Source: Rhabdophis nuchalis (lineage: Eukaryota > Chordata > Lepidosauria > Squamata > Natricidae). From it: 64,000 bases of DNA. The position numbers were made by a program, and so were the translations under genes. The stretch covers positions 21,139,019-21,203,018 of the forward strand of contig CM077651.1 in NCBI GenBank assembly GCA_039707465.1, written 5' to 3'. Below, in pieces: positions 43,860 through 54,351 of the stretch (the stretch's first letter is position 1; every line of letters begins with the position of its first letter). Under the pieces are notes generated by a model. The model did no database searches and was not told where the DNA came from. It saw nothing but the letters and a program-made list of their open reading frames with translations.

Positions 43860-44625
43860 AATACAAAATTTCAGACAAATAAACACTTTTTTCCCCAAAA
43901 CATTGGAAACATAAAAATTACCACAATCCCCATAAAATAAGGAAGAAATGCTGGAATGTTTGAAAACTATTTGGAAGAACCAAATAAATCCCAATGAAAT
44001 GGCTGCACGATTAAAAGATTTATCTAGCAAATAAAACTTGAATGAATGCAAAAGATTGTAGTAACAGTGGAAATGGTGAAAGAAAAGGCTAAGAAGATGA
44101 AGAATTCATGAGGCCTAGGAAATGATGATCTTTATGAATTTTGGCTCAGATGTTATCAATTTTACATTCTTGGCTTGTGAATCATTTCAATTAAATGTTA
44201 CAGAAAGTGTAGAGGCTCACTACGGACTTCACCCTTCTGATCATGAAAGACTACACAAAGACAACATCCAAATGTTTATACAATGTCTGCCTACAAAATT
44301 CAAGCTATTAACAAAGTTTTTACCTGTAACCTCTACGTACCTAATCTCAAATTCAATGCACCCTACAGAGCAAAATGGGAAATGTGAAAGATCTACAGGT
44401 ACCAAACACCAACTTTTGATTGATATACAATATTTTAAAAAATTCTAGAAGGCACAAAGCAAATGCTTATTTGGTTGGATTGATTACTAAAAGCATTTGA
44501 TTTACTATCCTATAACTAGATCAAATAATAAGCAAATTATGAAGTTTTTTTAAAAAAATTGCTGTTAAAATGTAAAACAACTTTGATACTGCAAATACAG
44601 AAGAACTCAAGAACTTGCTCTACAT

Positions 44626-44822
44626 GTCCCAAAGGCGCTTTTTCAAAAGGCAAGTGGATATACTTTGTTTTTCCTTGGAGACATTTTGCTTCTCATCCAA
44701 GAAGCTTCTTCAGTTTCACTGAAATGTCTTCAAGGAAAAGCAAAAAAAAAGTCCAGTTGCCTTTTGAAAAAGTGCCTTTGAGACAATCGTGACCCGGATG
44801 ACTGAGAAGCTCCATAGACATT
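44626..44822. mobile_element. Penelope-like foldback sequence, copy 1
   Basis: The left arm (AAAGGCGCTTTTTCAAAAGG ... CTTGGAGACATTTTGC) is complementary to the right arm (ATGTCTTCAAGGAAAAGC ... CCTTTTGAAAAAGTGCCTTTG). The centre carries CATCCAAGAAGCTTCTTCAG. The outer right part has GACCCGGATGACTGAGAAGC. The motif set is one I associate with Penelope-like terminal repeats. Confidence 0.55.
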
Positions 44823-44875
44823 TGTTCCTCATGAATAATGAATAATGAGATTACTTTGTAACATTGTTGACTAAC

Positions 44876-45522
44876 AATGGACTATTGTAACTCTCTCTAC
44901 ATGGGGCTCCCCCTGAGGTGCACCCGGAGACTGCAGTTGGTCCAGAATGCAGCCGCGCGAGCAATAATGAGAACCGCTAGGTTCACCCATGTAACACCGC
45001 TCTTGCGCGAGCTGCACTGGCTGCCTGTCGTCTTTTGGGTGCGCTTCAAGGTGCTAGTTATCATCTTTAAAGCGCTCCATGGCTCAGGACCTAGCTATCT
45101 GCGGGATCGGATCCTGCCCCATACATCCTCACGGCCGATTCGCTCCCACAGAGAGGGACTACTCCGGGTGCCGTCCACTAGACTCTGTCAGCGGGCGACG
45201 CCCAGGGGAAGGGCTCTCTCTGTGGCGGGCCCAGCCCTCTGGAACGACCTCCCCCCCGATATTAGAACAACCACGGACCTCCGTTCCTTCCGTCTGAAAT
45301 TGAAAACGCACTTTTTCTGCTTGGCCGGCCTAGGGTAGCCTCTCTACTATAGTATTATAGGGTTATAGGGTTTTAGTGAATTGGCATTGGGAATTTTAGT
45401 GCAGGGTTTTACTGTTTAATTTGCTTTTAATTGTTTTGTATATTTATGTATATTTATTGTTTTAACTTCCCTGTGCACCGCTCCGAGTCCCCTTGGGGAG
45501 AGGGAGCGGTCTAGAAATTAAA

Positions 45523-45531
<9 letters not shown>
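44876..45531 (+). pseudogene. CR1-group LINE 3' part with (ATT)n tail
   Basis: The frame 44877-45335 encodes the last 150 residues of the 38693 family (YCNSLYMGLPLRC, RELHWLPVVFW, WNDLPPDIRTT) with an intact stop. The 3' UTR matches that copy (CTCCGAGTCCCCTTGGGGAG). It is 5'-truncated at the LDYCN codons and inserted into the R4-like element. Confidence 0.9.

Positions 45532-45615
<84 letters not shown>
45523..45615. repeat. (ATT)n microsatellite at a LINE 3' end
   Basis: About 30 perfect ATT units directly continue the CR1 3' UTR. Confidence 0.95.
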
Positions 45616-45618
<3 letters not shown>

Positions 45619-45829
45619 ATATGATTACTTTTACAAAAACAGCCAAATCATTAGTGATAACATCAGAATGGCTTTGAAGTGGATAAGTGTACAATACTGG
45701 CAAAAAAAAGACAAACATTGAATACTTCGAACACTACATTGGCACTACATTCAAAGCATTGACCATGAAGGAAAATTATAAGCTCAGAAGCAAGCAATAT
45801 TTTGCAAGAAGAGAAAAAATATCAAATGT

Positions 45830-45948
45830 GTTTTTTTTCAAGAGGCAAATGGACTTTCTTGTTTTTCTTTGAAGACGTCATCCATTTCCTGAAGAAGTTT
45901 CTTGGATGAGAAGTGAAACGTTGACAAAGAAAAACAAGAAAGTCCAAT
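45830..45948. mobile_element. Penelope-like foldback sequence, copy 2
   Basis: The left arm GGACTTTCTTGTTTTTCTTT pairs with the right arm AAAGAAAAACAAGAAAGTCC. The centre contains CTGAAGAAGTTTCTTGGATG and AGAAGTGAAACGTTG. It shares the central motif with 44626, in opposite orientation. Confidence 0.6.
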
Positions 45949-46178
45949 TAGCATTAGCATTTAGACTTATATACCACTTCATAGTCCTTTATAACCTTCT
46001 CTAAGCAGTTTACAGAGTTAGCATATTGCCCCTAACAATCTGGGTCTGCATTTTACCGATCTCGGAAGCGATGGAAGGCTGAGTCAATCTTGAGATTTGA
46101 ATTGTGAAATTGCAGGTACCCGGCAGTCAGCAGAAGTAGCCTACACTACTGTAGTCTAACCACTGCACCACTTGAAAA
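45949..46178 (-). mobile_element. tRNA-derived SINE with L2-like tail, copy 2
   Basis: Same family as 5335: the plus strand shows ACTTATATACCACTTCATAG, TTTACAGAGTTAGCATATTG and the tRNA-like head complement CTAACCACTGCACCAC. It abuts the foldback sequence. Confidence 0.75.
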
Positions 46179-47135
46179 GCAGCTCTCTTGATTAGAAAAA
46201 AAATTAATATCAAAGCTGAATGGTGTAATATAATCGAACCCAACAATATTTGTAGTGTCCCTGTATTACATCAGACAGCAGATATTATTGGCATTGAACT
46301 AGATGCTTTAGATATCAAGATCTGAAAACGTATGATAGCACACTCCATGGTGTGATATATACAAAAAGTGACACAGACTGTATTTGCCAAGGAAAATTGA
46401 CGGTCATGGTTTGTTGCCACCGAAGCTAACAGTGGAAGATAAAATCAGAGATCTGAGTGATTACATGAAAGAAAGCAAAAAAGATGTTAATACATGTCTG
46501 CATGGAAAACATTTTGAGTGTGGCAGAATGAAATGTGGCATACAAATTGAACTGTTATAGCAGTGAATGAAAAATTGGAAAGATAAACCTCTACAGGCTC
46601 AATACCCGAAAGAAATTGAAGGCAAGATGAATAGTAGCAAAACTTGGCAACAGCCTTAGATTGGATTCATTGAGATGGAAACATAAGGCTTAATATTTGT
46701 AACCAAACAAAGTACTAGCTATATATGCTATATATGAAAATTCAGGAACCTGGAAATCATTGTGACTGTAGCAAAATTGCCCAATTGTAAGAAATACATG
46801 GTCATGTGGCAAAAATGATACATTGGACTGTATGCAGAAAGTTATTCATTTGATTTCCTCTTCCTCTTGATTTGTTATAACCACCCTAGTCTGATGTTAT
46901 ATGACACTAGAGCAGCTCAAAAAAAAACAACCCACCAGTAATTACCAGGTATAAAACACTGGCATAAATTTCCCCTATAGATATTGGAGAGTTGGAAGGT
47001 ACAATGATAGAATTGTCAAAACAGTGGAGAAAATTGGAATTATTTAGCCACAAAAGATCTAAGTAGATCACAAAATGCAGCTTTGCTTAGAAACATATAT
47101 TATGCTTTGTGCAATTTATTGGCTTTGAGTTAAAG

Positions 47136-47990
47136 TTCAAATAGACCCCAAATTACCACCATTTGCTAAGTATTTTAGAAAATATATATATGCAAAAACA
47201 GCAATAATAATCTTGAAAATTAAGTGCAGAACAGAATTAAAGGAATAGGAATGAAATAAGAATATAGAAAATGCAAAGTAGACGCAGAAAAAAGATGTTT
47301 CTAAGACAGCAGTGTAACACCAAACAAGTAATCACTTTACAATCAAAAGATAAACTAGACTAAATAAAACCTATTGGCAATATATATGATTAATTGCACC
47401 AATTAAAGTTTAGCAATATACAACACAAAAATTCACCACCAGGGCCAGGCCAGCAGCCTCAATGCTCCAAAGGGCCTCTGTGTCTCCCAGAGTCCTTAAA
47501 ATTTTCATTAAAAGATTGAAGCTCAGGCTTAAAGATGTGAAAAGTCATCTTCTGTCATTTAAAAAGTAAATGGCAGCTGAATCCAAAAGAATGTTCCTCC
47601 CAAATCTACAACTTCACTTTGCTGTCAGGGTAGCAAGACCAATCATCACTGCCAAATAAATCGAATAAGTAAGTTTTGCAAAGATGAACTAAGTAGGCAG
47701 GAGCATTGCACCAGATTGCCTGAAACATTAAAATTATATTTTTGTAGTAGCACAGTGGATAAAATTGGGGGCGGGAGGGGGGGGGAGAAATGAGGAAGAT
47801 TCAAAACAACCCACATTGCAATATTTTAAACTTAGGTCAATGGAAGAAGGATGATTAAAGCATGCCTAGTAATCTGTTGCAGGAATTAACACATGAAACA
47901 AACAAACAAAATCTGAATTACAAGCTTTGTGGCTTTTGCATCTCAAGAACCAGCAAGTATGCCAGATGTTACACAGATGAAAATGACAGC
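47136..47990. other. Unassigned AT-rich sequence
   Basis: Contains a G-rich run at 47765-47786. No gene is recognised. Confidence 0.35.
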
Positions 47991-48049
47991 CCATACAGCT
48001 GCAGGGGCATTCTCTTATCCACCAGAACACCCACATTCATGGTAACTGA

Positions 48050-48130
48050 TACAGCTGTGATTTCTTCCCCAAACCCCCAAAACCTTAACCTTAGACTGTC
48101 TACTGTTGACCTCACCCCTTTCCTAAGACA
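48050..48130 (+). mobile_element. LINE 3' fragment, complementary to the family at 48850
   Basis: The phrase ACCTTAGACTGTCTACTGTT followed by GACCTCACCCC is the reverse complement of 48985-49015. Short fragment only. Confidence 0.6.
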
Positions 48131-48849
48131 GGTGGAGAAATCTGAAACAAAAGGGGCAGGGCGAGAGTAAGAGAACTAGAAGATCGTAAGAGAATTAACT
48201 TCCAAGATATAATTTGATTTCTATCAAAGTTTAGAGAATACCTACAGGATTTCCACAATCACTGTCTCCTTCAGTGTCCATTCAGAAGTCCATTTCGTAA
48301 TAAAAGGAGGAATGGCAGGTCAGAATATTTTATAAAACATTTGAAAATGTCTTTTTTTCCCCCAGGACTGCTGTTAGGTTTAAAAAAGAAAACCCACTCA
48401 ATGAATAATATATTGCAAGATGCTTTATTCCCCTTTGTTTCTTTCTTTCCATTATTAAGTGTCATCTAATTTAATAAGGTTCTGATTACACTCTAGAGCA
48501 GGAATGGGGAGAATTGATGGATGCTTTCCAGACTTGGGATGATATAAATTTCATTTTGCGAAAGATTCAGAGTACAATTTGATACTACAAAATAATTAAT
48601 ATTCCTCTCATTTTTATTAATCACATTCCTGTGGTATTATATTTCAGGCTTTGAACATATTTACTTGCAGTTCACTGATTTCACTCTGTACCAGGTATAT
48701 ATTTAATTACATTCATATTCTGCCGTTCCTCAAAACAACTCAGCGAAAGCAGCCATGGTTCTCTTTTGTATTTTATCTTCTCAGCTCCCATAAACTGAGA
48801 GATGCTGATTGGTCCAAAGTCACTAGGATTACTTCATAAAGGGGAAGTT
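48131..48849. other. Unassigned AT-rich sequence
   Basis: No gene is seen. Confidence 0.35.
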
Positions 48850-49465
48850 TTTGTTTTATTTATTTCGTCAAGCATGATTTAGATAACAGATATGCTAAAT
48901 ACATGAAATGTATACAAATACAATGGACAGGGATGGTAGGCACACTGGTGCGCATACGCACGCCCCTTAAAAACCTCTTAGGAGTGGGGTGAGGTCAACA
49001 GTAGACAGTCTAAGGTTAAAGTTTTGGGGGTTGGGGAAGAAACCACAGTGTCAGGTAGGGCATTCCAGGCATTGACCACTCTGTTGCTGAACTCGTATTT
49101 CCTGCAATCAAGTTTGGAGCTGTTTACCATACGTTTGTATCTATTGTGTGCTCACGTGTTGTTGTGGTTGAAGCTGAAGTAGTCATTGACAGGTAGGACA
49201 TTGTAGCAGATAATTTTATGTACTACGCTGAAGGTGGATCAAAGACGGCGTAGTTGTAAGTTGTCTAAGCCCAAAATTTCAAGTCTTCTGTCATGAGCAG
49301 AGGAGTGGATATTTCTTCTCATGAAATATTTCTGGACATTCAGAAGGGAAGTTGTCCCTTCTGTTTTCATCAAATGTAAGCACAGGATTGTACACACCAA
49401 ATATGCTAGCTTGATGAGAACATCGCTAAGGGTGATTTCTGAAAAAGCTCATACTGAAAATACGG
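48850..49465 (-). mobile_element. Non-LTR LINE 3' part (CR1/L2-like, unspecified)
   Basis: On the minus strand it ends in an AAATAAA-rich tail (plus-strand TTTTATTTATTTCGTCAAGC). Remnant LINE C-terminal codons lie inside 49020-49330, such as TGGTCAATGCCTGGAATGCC (complement). I recognise it as a common squamate LINE 3' region but cannot name the family. Confidence 0.55.
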
Positions 49466-49476
49466 TGAATAAAATA

Positions 49477-49975
49477 CATGCGCTTCAAGGTTTTGACGAC
49501 CATCTTCAAAGCGCTCCATGGCTCGGGGCCTAATTATATGCGAGACCGTCTCCTGCCCCATACATCCCTTAGACCGATACGCTCCCACAGAGAGGGCCTT
49601 CTCAGGGTGCGTCGGCCGGACAATGCCGACTGGCGACACCCAGGGGAAGGGCCTTCTCTGTGGCGGGCTCTGCCCTGTGGAACGACCTACCCCCAGAACT
49701 CCGTACCATCACTGACCTCCGCCTCTTCCACCAGTGTTTAAAAACACACTTTTTTCGTCAAGCCCGCCTAACATAACCTCCGCTGTGACTAGTATAGATA
49801 GTTTTAATTGGTGATTTTAATTGGTTTTAGCGCAGGACTTGACATTTAATAGGTTTTTACATTTTTTGTATTTTTGTATTATTTTTGTATGTATTTTAAA
49901 TTCCTGTGCGCCGCCCTGGGTCCTTTTGGAGGAGGGTGGGATATAAATCAAATAAAACTCAAAAAACTCAAAACA
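49477..49975 (+). pseudogene. CR1-group LINE 3' end
   Basis: The frame 49478-49738 reads RFKVLTTIFKALHGSGP, LLPHTSLRPIRSHREGLL and then a shifted C-terminus. The 3' UTR has CCTGTGCGCCGCCCTGGGTC and GGTGGGATATAAATC, as in the copy at 404-3340. It is 5'-truncated and frameshifted. Confidence 0.85.
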
Positions 49976-49984
49976 CATTTAATA

Positions 49985-50194
49985 AGAATGTACAAGAAAC
50001 CTACTGCAGACTTTGACGCAACTGAATTGTGTGATCTGCCAGGTGGATTTTGTCATTGCAAAGGCATGACCAGTGAATGGGTGGCCAATTCCCCTTGAAA
50101 GCTATGTGGGGAAAAAAATGCTGTAAGAAAAACAGTTCAACCAGGGAATCAGTTTCCTTACATAGATCTGGGGGTTTCTTTTCCTGGAGCATTC
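49985..50194. other. Unassigned sequence
   Basis: No gene is seen. Confidence 0.3.
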
Positions 50195-50268
50195 AGTAAA
50201 TGATCACTGCAAGGGACCCTGGAAGACTATCTAGGTTCTTTCCAACTCTGTTCTTCTGTTATTCTGAT
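50195..50268 (+). mobile_element. CR1-type LINE 3' terminus
   Basis: GACTATCTAGGTTCTTTCCA and ACTCTGTTCTTCTGTTATTC resemble the CR1 3' end and octamer tail seen at 37040-37095. Confidence 0.55.
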
Positions 50269-50396
50269 CCATTCCAACTTATTCCTTGAGTAATAAGCCA
50301 TACCCTACATGAGCTTCCATTCAACATGCATCAGAATTATTATTATTTATTTATTTATTTAGCATATGGCAGCATCAGAATATTTATGTTTTAGAG

Positions 50397-50510
50397 CAGG
50401 GGTCTCCAACCTTTGCAACTTTAAGTCTGAAGGACTTCAGCAAAGCTGGCTGGAGAAGTCTGGGAGCTGAAGTCCTTCAGACTTAAAGTTGCAAAGGTTG
50501 GGGACCCCTG
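50397..50510. mobile_element. Foldback hAT-type MITE, copy E
   Basis: A perfect 8-bp TSD, TTTTAGAG, lies at 50389-50396 and 50511-50518. The arms CAGGGGTCTCCAACCTTTGC and its complement pair almost without mismatch. Confidence 0.92.
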
Positions 50511-50518
50511 TTTTAGAG

Positions 50519-51951
50519 TACATAAATGCCAAGGTACTGAAAATTAAATAGCTGCCAGCTGATGAAGGGTTGTAAGCTGTAATCAGTGAGCTGATGCAAT
50601 GTAAGGCAAGGCTGATGCGATGGGGATGATTTGGGAAGACAGGCACAGCCTCTTTACGACTCTGATGGGCGCTCCACACAAGTCTATACATAGGTGGCTA
50701 TTAGAGGGTGTTTCTCTCTCTCATTGTGTATTGAATTTCTCTCCTGTGTCCACAGTGCTAAGGGCTTGATTTATCTCCATGTGTATGAATGTCTTTGTAT
50801 AAATCAACCACTTGTTAATTGCACAAAGACTCTGTGTGTTGTGTATTGCTCCTGGGTTTATCTCATATTAATAGTCACGCTGCCAAAACTCTTGACAATA
50901 AATGTAAACCTAAGTACTGTAATAGGACACTTGAGAAGGTCCTATTGCAGGGAGAACCCCAGGATGAAAGCTGGGAGGTTTCAAACCAGCATTTCCCAGG
51001 GTTTGCTTACCATGGCCCATCTTCTTATTTTGGTAGAACTGCTGGTAGTTAATTCTGCCATCATCTATCTCCCCTGGGAATTACTTTATCTTGTCCTCCT
51101 CTTTATCCCTGGATCAAATATCATGTAGTTTCATGGGAAATTAAGCTGTAGTTAAAAATAAAAATAAAAGAAAGAGAAGACACAGAACTTTTCTTTTACT
51201 TTCCTTTTTTACTTTAACAAGTCACATATGAAAACAATCAATATTGGGGGGTGGGTGGAACCCACAAAGCTCTAGTAAAATCAAAGGCAGCCCTTTGAAA
51301 GCAACAAAGAAGTAATTAAGTATCTTTGAGTAGACAATAGAGGGTTTTATGGGATTACTTCTGTTGAAAGCCAACTCTGTAATGTAATGAGTCCATTAAA
51401 AAAATACCGATTTCACTGAGTATTTACAGAGAACAGAAATTCCAGAGATAAATATGCTTCATGGCCAAAAAGGTTGACTGAATCACAGGCAAAAAAATAA
51501 CTTTAGTGCAATGACATTTACCAATAACTAACCAAGTCCCAGTTCCTTAACTCAGAAGTTTTTGATTCATTGTGACTTGAACGTCTTTAAAATTAAGACA
51601 GCGATAAGACAGAACAGGTTTTTGCCCATCCTAATATTGTTAGTCTTTCAACTGCTGATTGATATTGGAAAAATAATTTTGAACTTAGGTTTAACCTACC
51701 TATGTGCTAAGCACCATTAATATTTCAAATATTTCTTCATTTTTTGTTAGTAGCTTGTTGAGCGCCATCCAGCCTGATGGCTCCACCATCCAGCACTATG
51801 TCATCCATCGCTTTCAGCAATGTAGTTTTCTTGCTAAAATGCAGGAGTGACTTACCATGGTCTTCTCCTACACAGTACAAAGTAAAGGCATTGATATTTG
51901 TCATTTAAGTGATCATCTAGCTTCTGCTCCTTCCCATATTTTTCCTGTTTG
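50519..51951. other. Unassigned sequence
   Basis: The 144-codon frame at 50694-51125 has no recognisable domain. The region could contain an unrecognised LTR (AATAAATG near 50900), but termini are not identifiable. Confidence 0.35.
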
Positions 51952-51959
51952 TTCTAGCT

Positions 51960-52430
51960 ACATGATGGCGAACCTTTGACACATGTGCCAGAAGTGGTAC
52001 ACAGAGCCATCTCTTCAGGCACGCGAGCCGTCGCTCGTTCTGATGTGCCAGCCAGCTGGTTTTCATGTGAGCAGGAGTGCCAGACACTGGAAGAGCAGCT
52101 GCTCAGTGTGCATGTGCACCAGCCACCTGGTCTTTTGGTTTCTCTCATGCATGCATGCATGAAGACCAGCTGGCCAGTACATATGTGCATGCTGGAAACT
52201 GGGAGATCATCTTCATGGCATGCACATGTGCACCGGATGGCTGCTCTTCCAGTTTCTGGTGTGTGCATGTGCACTCCAGGTGATCTTTGCGTGTGCATGC
52301 CTGTCAGAAAATGGACCACCAGGTAGTCCTTTTCAGCAACCTTTTCAGTGCCAAAACAGGAGTGTGGACATGCATATGCCAGAAAGTGGAAGAGCAGCCA
52401 CCCGGCGCACACATGTGTTCACCAACACTG
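51960..52430. mobile_element. hAT-type element (CAGTGATGGCGAACC family), copy 1
   Basis: It begins CATGATGGCGAACCTTTGAC and ends GTGTTCACCAACACTG. Flanks TTCTAGCT and TTCTAGTT match at 7 of 8 positions and include the TCTAG core. The interior is rich in GCATGCA and GTGCATGTG repeats. Open frames on both strands are low-complexity artefacts. Confidence 0.7.
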
Positions 52431-52483
52431 TTCTAGTTGATCAGCTGGAATGAGCTTTATGCATTGTATGATCCTGTTGGGAC

Positions 52484-52860
52484 TTCTTGTGGCCTGTCAG
52501 CTGCCAGCCCCTCCAACAGCCAAATCAGATGAGGAGGTGGCGTGGGAGACAGGGCCAGCATCAAGGGAACCTGGGAGCTCTGAGGGGGAAGAGGGGATGG
52601 AGCTGGCAGAGAGAGAGAGAGACAGAGGCAGAGCATGGGCCATCCACCAGCCCTCAGATGGGGAGTCAACAGCCCTCAGGTCTGGAGGTGGTTGATGAGA
52701 AAGAGGAGGAACAGCTGGGTCCAGTGGATGCACAGAAGGCAGAGGAGAGGAGAGCAGTGGAAATCTGCTGATCCTTGGGAAGGAAGAGCCACTGCTGGTA
52801 GCAAAGCCCCACTCCAGCTCTGGGGATAAACGGCAGGGGGCAGAGATGAATAGATGTGGT
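52484..52860 (+). mobile_element. Possible LTR fragment related to family 2
   Basis: The start TTGTGGCCTGTCAGCTGCCA resembles the 5' end of the LTRs at 29146 and 40830, and the Glu-rich coding-like composition continues to 52700. No 3' terminus or TSD is visible. Confidence 0.45.
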
Positions 52861-53931
52861 GAATGTGTAGCATGCAGTAAAAGAGAAACTTATAACTTTT
52901 ATATTGTAACATTATGAGAGAAACAACCTGTGGGGGTTATAGACAATTTATATGTTTTATAATCTATAGGATTATAATCCCTATATATATATAGTGCAAT
53001 CCCTGTATCTTTGGGATTGTAATCCTAGGAAAAGAAACCCCCATCTGCTTGAATTTTATTATGCATTTCCTAAAGTGGCATAATTTAACTTTAAAAAAGG
53101 CAATACTTAATTCCTACAGTGAATGTCACTGCTGTCAATATTTTACATTTTGTCATTTCAGTTTTCATATTGCGACAACATATTTTCAGTTCAATTAAAC
53201 TAATGGACCTTTAGGAAAGTTTTAAAACAAAACAAAGATAAATTATTAATCTGGACTCTAAATTGGGCACATGGTACTACTAATTTAGATAGAGCTAATG
53301 AGCTATACAAAATAGAATGCAATTTGAATGCCTTTGGGAAGGAGGGAGGGGGGGGAAAGCAAGAATATTAAAAAAAAATAGACATGGAAAGGAATTGTGA
53401 AAACCTCTTAATCATCGGCACAAAAGAAAATTGTATACCTGGATCTTTCTGAACAGTGGGGCATTACTAGGAACTGCCTGCCTTGATAAATCAACTCTTT
53501 GAATAAAATGCAATGGGAATAGTTCATAATAATTGCAAACTATTAAAACCAACAAGGGCAAAAACTTTCCTGCTTCTTTTACAATGGAATAGCCTGGTGA
53601 ATATGTTGCTGCAGAATAAATCATTAAAGCAGTAGAAAAATCACTGCTCAAAATATTCAGAAGTATGCAAAAGTTATAATTGGAATCTGGACTATAAGAT
53701 CTCACAATGGGCAGTTAAGGTGGAGCGGATATGTGTGGGAAGAGTGTTTCAGCCAGAGCTGTCAATCTGGCATGAGTAAAGGAAGGGGAGTTAACCCCTT
53801 TGTGGAAGTCAACAGGAACTTTCTGAAGTCCAGAGGAACTATCTGGAAGTCCACTGGGACTGCCCACCTGCCCAATGTTAGCCTGTAAAATTGCCCAGTC
53901 TTCCAAGGAGAACTATTTAGTAGTAGCTCTG
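52861..53931. other. Unassigned sequence
   Basis: A small palindromic cluster around GGATTATAATCC lies at 52970-53030. No gene is recognised. Confidence 0.35.
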
Positions 53932-53935
53932 CAGA

Positions 53936-54351
53936 CGTGATGGTGAACCTATGGCAAGCATGCCACAGGTGGAACTCAGCACCCTCTCTGTGGGCACGTG
54001 AGCCATCACCCTAGTTCAGCTCCACCGCAAATGCGTGTGCGCCTCCCACCAGCCAGCTGGTCATCAGCTCTCTGCTGTGCATGCGCGTGGGGCGGTGTGT
54101 GTGTGTGAGAGAGAGAGCCACAGGTACATGCACGGGGGCATGTTGGGGGCAGCATGCATGCATGGGGGGAACACACACATGCACAGGGTGGTGCATGCGC
54201 ATGCACAGGGGTGAAGCACACACATGCGGGGAGACTGCACGCATGTGCAGGGGTGGGGTACATGTGCAGGGGCCATGCACACATTGCATTTTGGGGGTTC
54301 ACGCACACACGCACTTTGGGCACTCGGTCCAGAAAAGTTTAGCCATCACTG
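53936..54351. mobile_element. hAT-type element (CAGTGATGGCGAACC family), copy 2
   Basis: CGTGATGGTGAACCTATGGC at the left and AGTTTAGCCATCACTG at the right are inverted termini. The middle is a GC-rich array of GCATGC, ACACAC and GGGG units. The TSD is not clear. Confidence 0.65.

Larger units (their letters stand above)
43860..47135 (+). pseudogene. Decayed R4/Dong-type LINE, interrupted by four insertions
   Basis: Plus-strand pieces, with frameshifts and stops, match in order an R4/Dong-type RT protein. 43870-44120: region before the RT, ending near KAKKMKN and DDLYEFWL. 44255-44440: CLPTKFKLLTK then STGTKHQLLID. About 44480-44570: weak KAFDLLS. 45630-45825: ISDNIRMALKW then KQYFARREKI. 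46200-46480: SVPVLHQTADIIGIELDALD, SDTDCICQGKL and LTVEDKIRDLSDYMKES. 46560-46860: WKDKPL.AQYPKEIEGKM, TWQQ, then CRK near 46850. About 47080-47135: RSQNAALLRNIYYAL. Insertions: foldback 44626-44822, CR1 44876-45615, foldback 45830-45948, SINE 45949-46178. This is an old copy. The clade is from memory of R4 sequences. Confidence 0.65.

Noticed and set aside
32775..45615. CRISPR-like regularly spaced repeats
   Set aside because: The regular arrays are perfect microsatellites (CTC, GA, ATT) without spacers, and the host is a vertebrate.
51954..52412. Cys/His-rich 152-codon minus-strand frame with zinc-finger-like spacing
   Set aside because: It comes from GCATGCA/GTGCATGTG repeats of a hAT element, and frames are open on both strands over the same DNA.
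54006..54323. Cys/His/Pro-rich frames resembling a secreted peptide
   Set aside because: Same cause: a GCATGC/CACA-rich MITE interior, not conserved in the copies at 51960 and 62360.
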